Assembly (NCBI GenBank): GCA_947476475.1
Contig: CANJQT010000024.1
Coordinates: 1 to 42,016 of the forward strand
Length of the DNA: 42,016 nucleotides
Direction: 5' to 3'
Source of the DNA: Paracoccaceae bacterium
Lineage (GTDB): Bacteria > Pseudomonadota > Alphaproteobacteria > Rhodobacterales > Rhodobacteraceae
Shown here: positions 41,379 to 42,016 of the stretch, one piece after another
Position numbering within the stretch: position 1 is the stretch's first letter
Layout: each line of letters opens with the position of its first letter
The notes under the pieces: model-generated
What the model was told of the DNA's origin: nothing
Seen by the model: the letters and a program-made list of their open reading frames with translations, nothing else
Databases searched by the model: none
Position numbers and translations under genes: made by a program

Positions 41379-42016
41379 TCAGGCACCCCCCAGATAGGCC
41401 GCTTGCACCGCTGGATTGCCCCGGACCGCTTCGGGCGTCCCGGTCGCCAGCACCTGCCCGAAGTTCAGGACCGTGATCCTGTGGGCCAGATCCATCACCA
41501 CCTCCATGTTGTGTTCGATCAGAAGCACGGTTGTTTCTGGCACCAGCCCGGCGACCAGCCGCTTGAATCCGTCAATCTCGCCCGCCGCCAGCCCCTGTGT
41601 GGGCTCATCAAGGATCAAAAGAGTGGGCTGCAACGCCAGCCCCATGGCAATCTCCAGCAGCCGCTGGTGACCATAGGACAAGGTTCCAGCGACCTGATCC
41701 GCCCGATCCTCAAGCCCGACCCGCGCCAGCGCGGCACCCACCCCCGCCCGCAGCCGCCGCACCCCGCTGCACGACTGCACTGCCAGCGCCACATTGTCGA
41801 ACACGGTCAGATTGGCGAAAATCTGGGTGATCTGGAAGGTGTAGGCGATGCCGGCCCTGACCCGCCGGTGCGCGGGCAAACGGGTGATATCTTGCCCCTG
41901 AAAGCGGATGCTGCCCGCCTGAACCGGAACCCGCCCCGACAGCAGACTGACAAAGGTGGTCTTTCCCGCCCCGTTCGGCCCGATCAAAGCATGGATCTCA
42001 CCCTTTTCCAGATCGA
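41379..42016 (-). CDS. livG: Branched-chain amino acid-type ABC transporter ATP-binding protein LivG, partial
   Basis: First ATPase of the same LIV-type transporter, cut by the right edge of the window and so lacking its N-terminus. It has GPNGAGKTTFVSLLSG (Walker A), AYTFQITQIFANLTVFDNV, LSYGHQRLLEIAMGLALQPT (signature), LLILDEPTQGLA (Walker B) and LLIEHNMEVVMDLAHRI with the switch histidine. It ends PAVQAAYLGGA, the usual LivG tail. The permease and binding-protein genes would be expected beyond the edge. Confidence 0.92.
   Translation of the reverse strand, partial: DLEKGEIHALIGPNGAGKTTFVSLLSGRVPVQAGSIRFQGQDITRLPAHRRVRAGIAYTFQITQIFANLTVFDNVALAVQSCSGVRRLRAGVGAALARVGLEDRADQVAGTLSYGHQRLLEIAMGLALQPTLLILDEPTQGLAAGEIDGFKRLVAGLVPETTVLLIEHNMEVVMDLAHRITVLNFGQVLATGTPEAVRGNPAVQAAYLGGA

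Noticed and set aside
1-42016. CRISPR array, tRNA genes, insertion sequences or prophage
   Set aside because: No regular repeat-spacer pattern, no tRNA T-loop with acceptor stem, and no transposase, integrase or phage structural motif was seen.

Overview
The window is a stretch of GC-rich, densely packed chromosome that looks like a member of the Rhodobacteraceae (Alphaproteobacteria, Rhodobacterales). The reasons are the COQ9-family protein, the DUF1013/TrcR cell-cycle regulator, the DUF1244 protein, a class II (CP4-like) AroA, the ybeZ-ybeY-corC-lnt cluster, the dnaX-ybaB-recR cluster, and above all a clear SAM/SAH-type riboswitch in front of metK, a class known mainly from Rhodobacterales. 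The genus cannot be fixed from the sequence alone. No phage, plasmid, CRISPR array, transposase or tRNA gene was seen.

Layout, left to right. (1) 1-6.6 kb: mostly minus-strand housekeeping genes: cmk (cut by the window edge), aroA, trmB, queF, then a DUF4242 gene divergent from a LysR-type regulator whose reading frame is broken by one missing base, then metK with its riboswitch. A plus-strand VOC/glyoxalase gene lies between aroA and cmk. (2) 6.6-12.1 kb: the run phoH-like/ybeZ, ybeY, corC, lnt, preceded by an SRPBCC-fold gene and nudC. (3) 12.3-16.7 kb: a cyclic-nucleotide phosphodiesterase/3'-nucleotidase, the 4.5S SRP RNA gene, and a LysR regulator divergent from an NAD(P)-binding SDR-like gene. 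(4) 16.8-20.5 kb: a small membrane protein, pyk, an N-formylglutamate amidohydrolase, DUF1244, and an AT-richer DUF2513-like gene joined to the end of pheS. (5) 20.5-23.4 kb: pheS, a family 2 glycosyltransferase, rplT and rpmI with a good promoter. (6) 23.5-28.5 kb: rsgA and the dnaX-ybaB-SRAP-recR operon. (7) 28.5-33.9 kb: a PEBP protein, an AraC regulator, trcR, a decayed RNase T2 gene, a quinone oxidoreductase, coq9 and rpsU. (8) 33.9-42.0 kb: a lytic transglycosylase lipoprotein, an Lrp regulator divergent from alanine dehydrogenase, mscL, and a livG-livF-hyuA-hyuB operon that looks like an uptake plus ATP-dependent hydantoinase/oxoprolinase module.

Most of the window is ordinary core genome, and I found no multi-gene system that looks entirely new. 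The items most worth a second look are: the metK riboswitch; twin 15-bp near-identical operators exactly 41 bp apart between the DUF4242 gene and the frameshifted LysR gene; two genes (lysR at 4.3 kb and RNase T2 at 30.9 kb) each missing one G; three CCATACGT direct repeats at helical spacing upstream of dnaX; a 13-codon ORF with an almost perfect Shine-Dalgarno ahead of rsgA; an AT-rich gene taking the place where pheT often follows pheS; a recurring intergenic element near gene ends; and a hairpin between the Shine-Dalgarno and start codon of rpsU.
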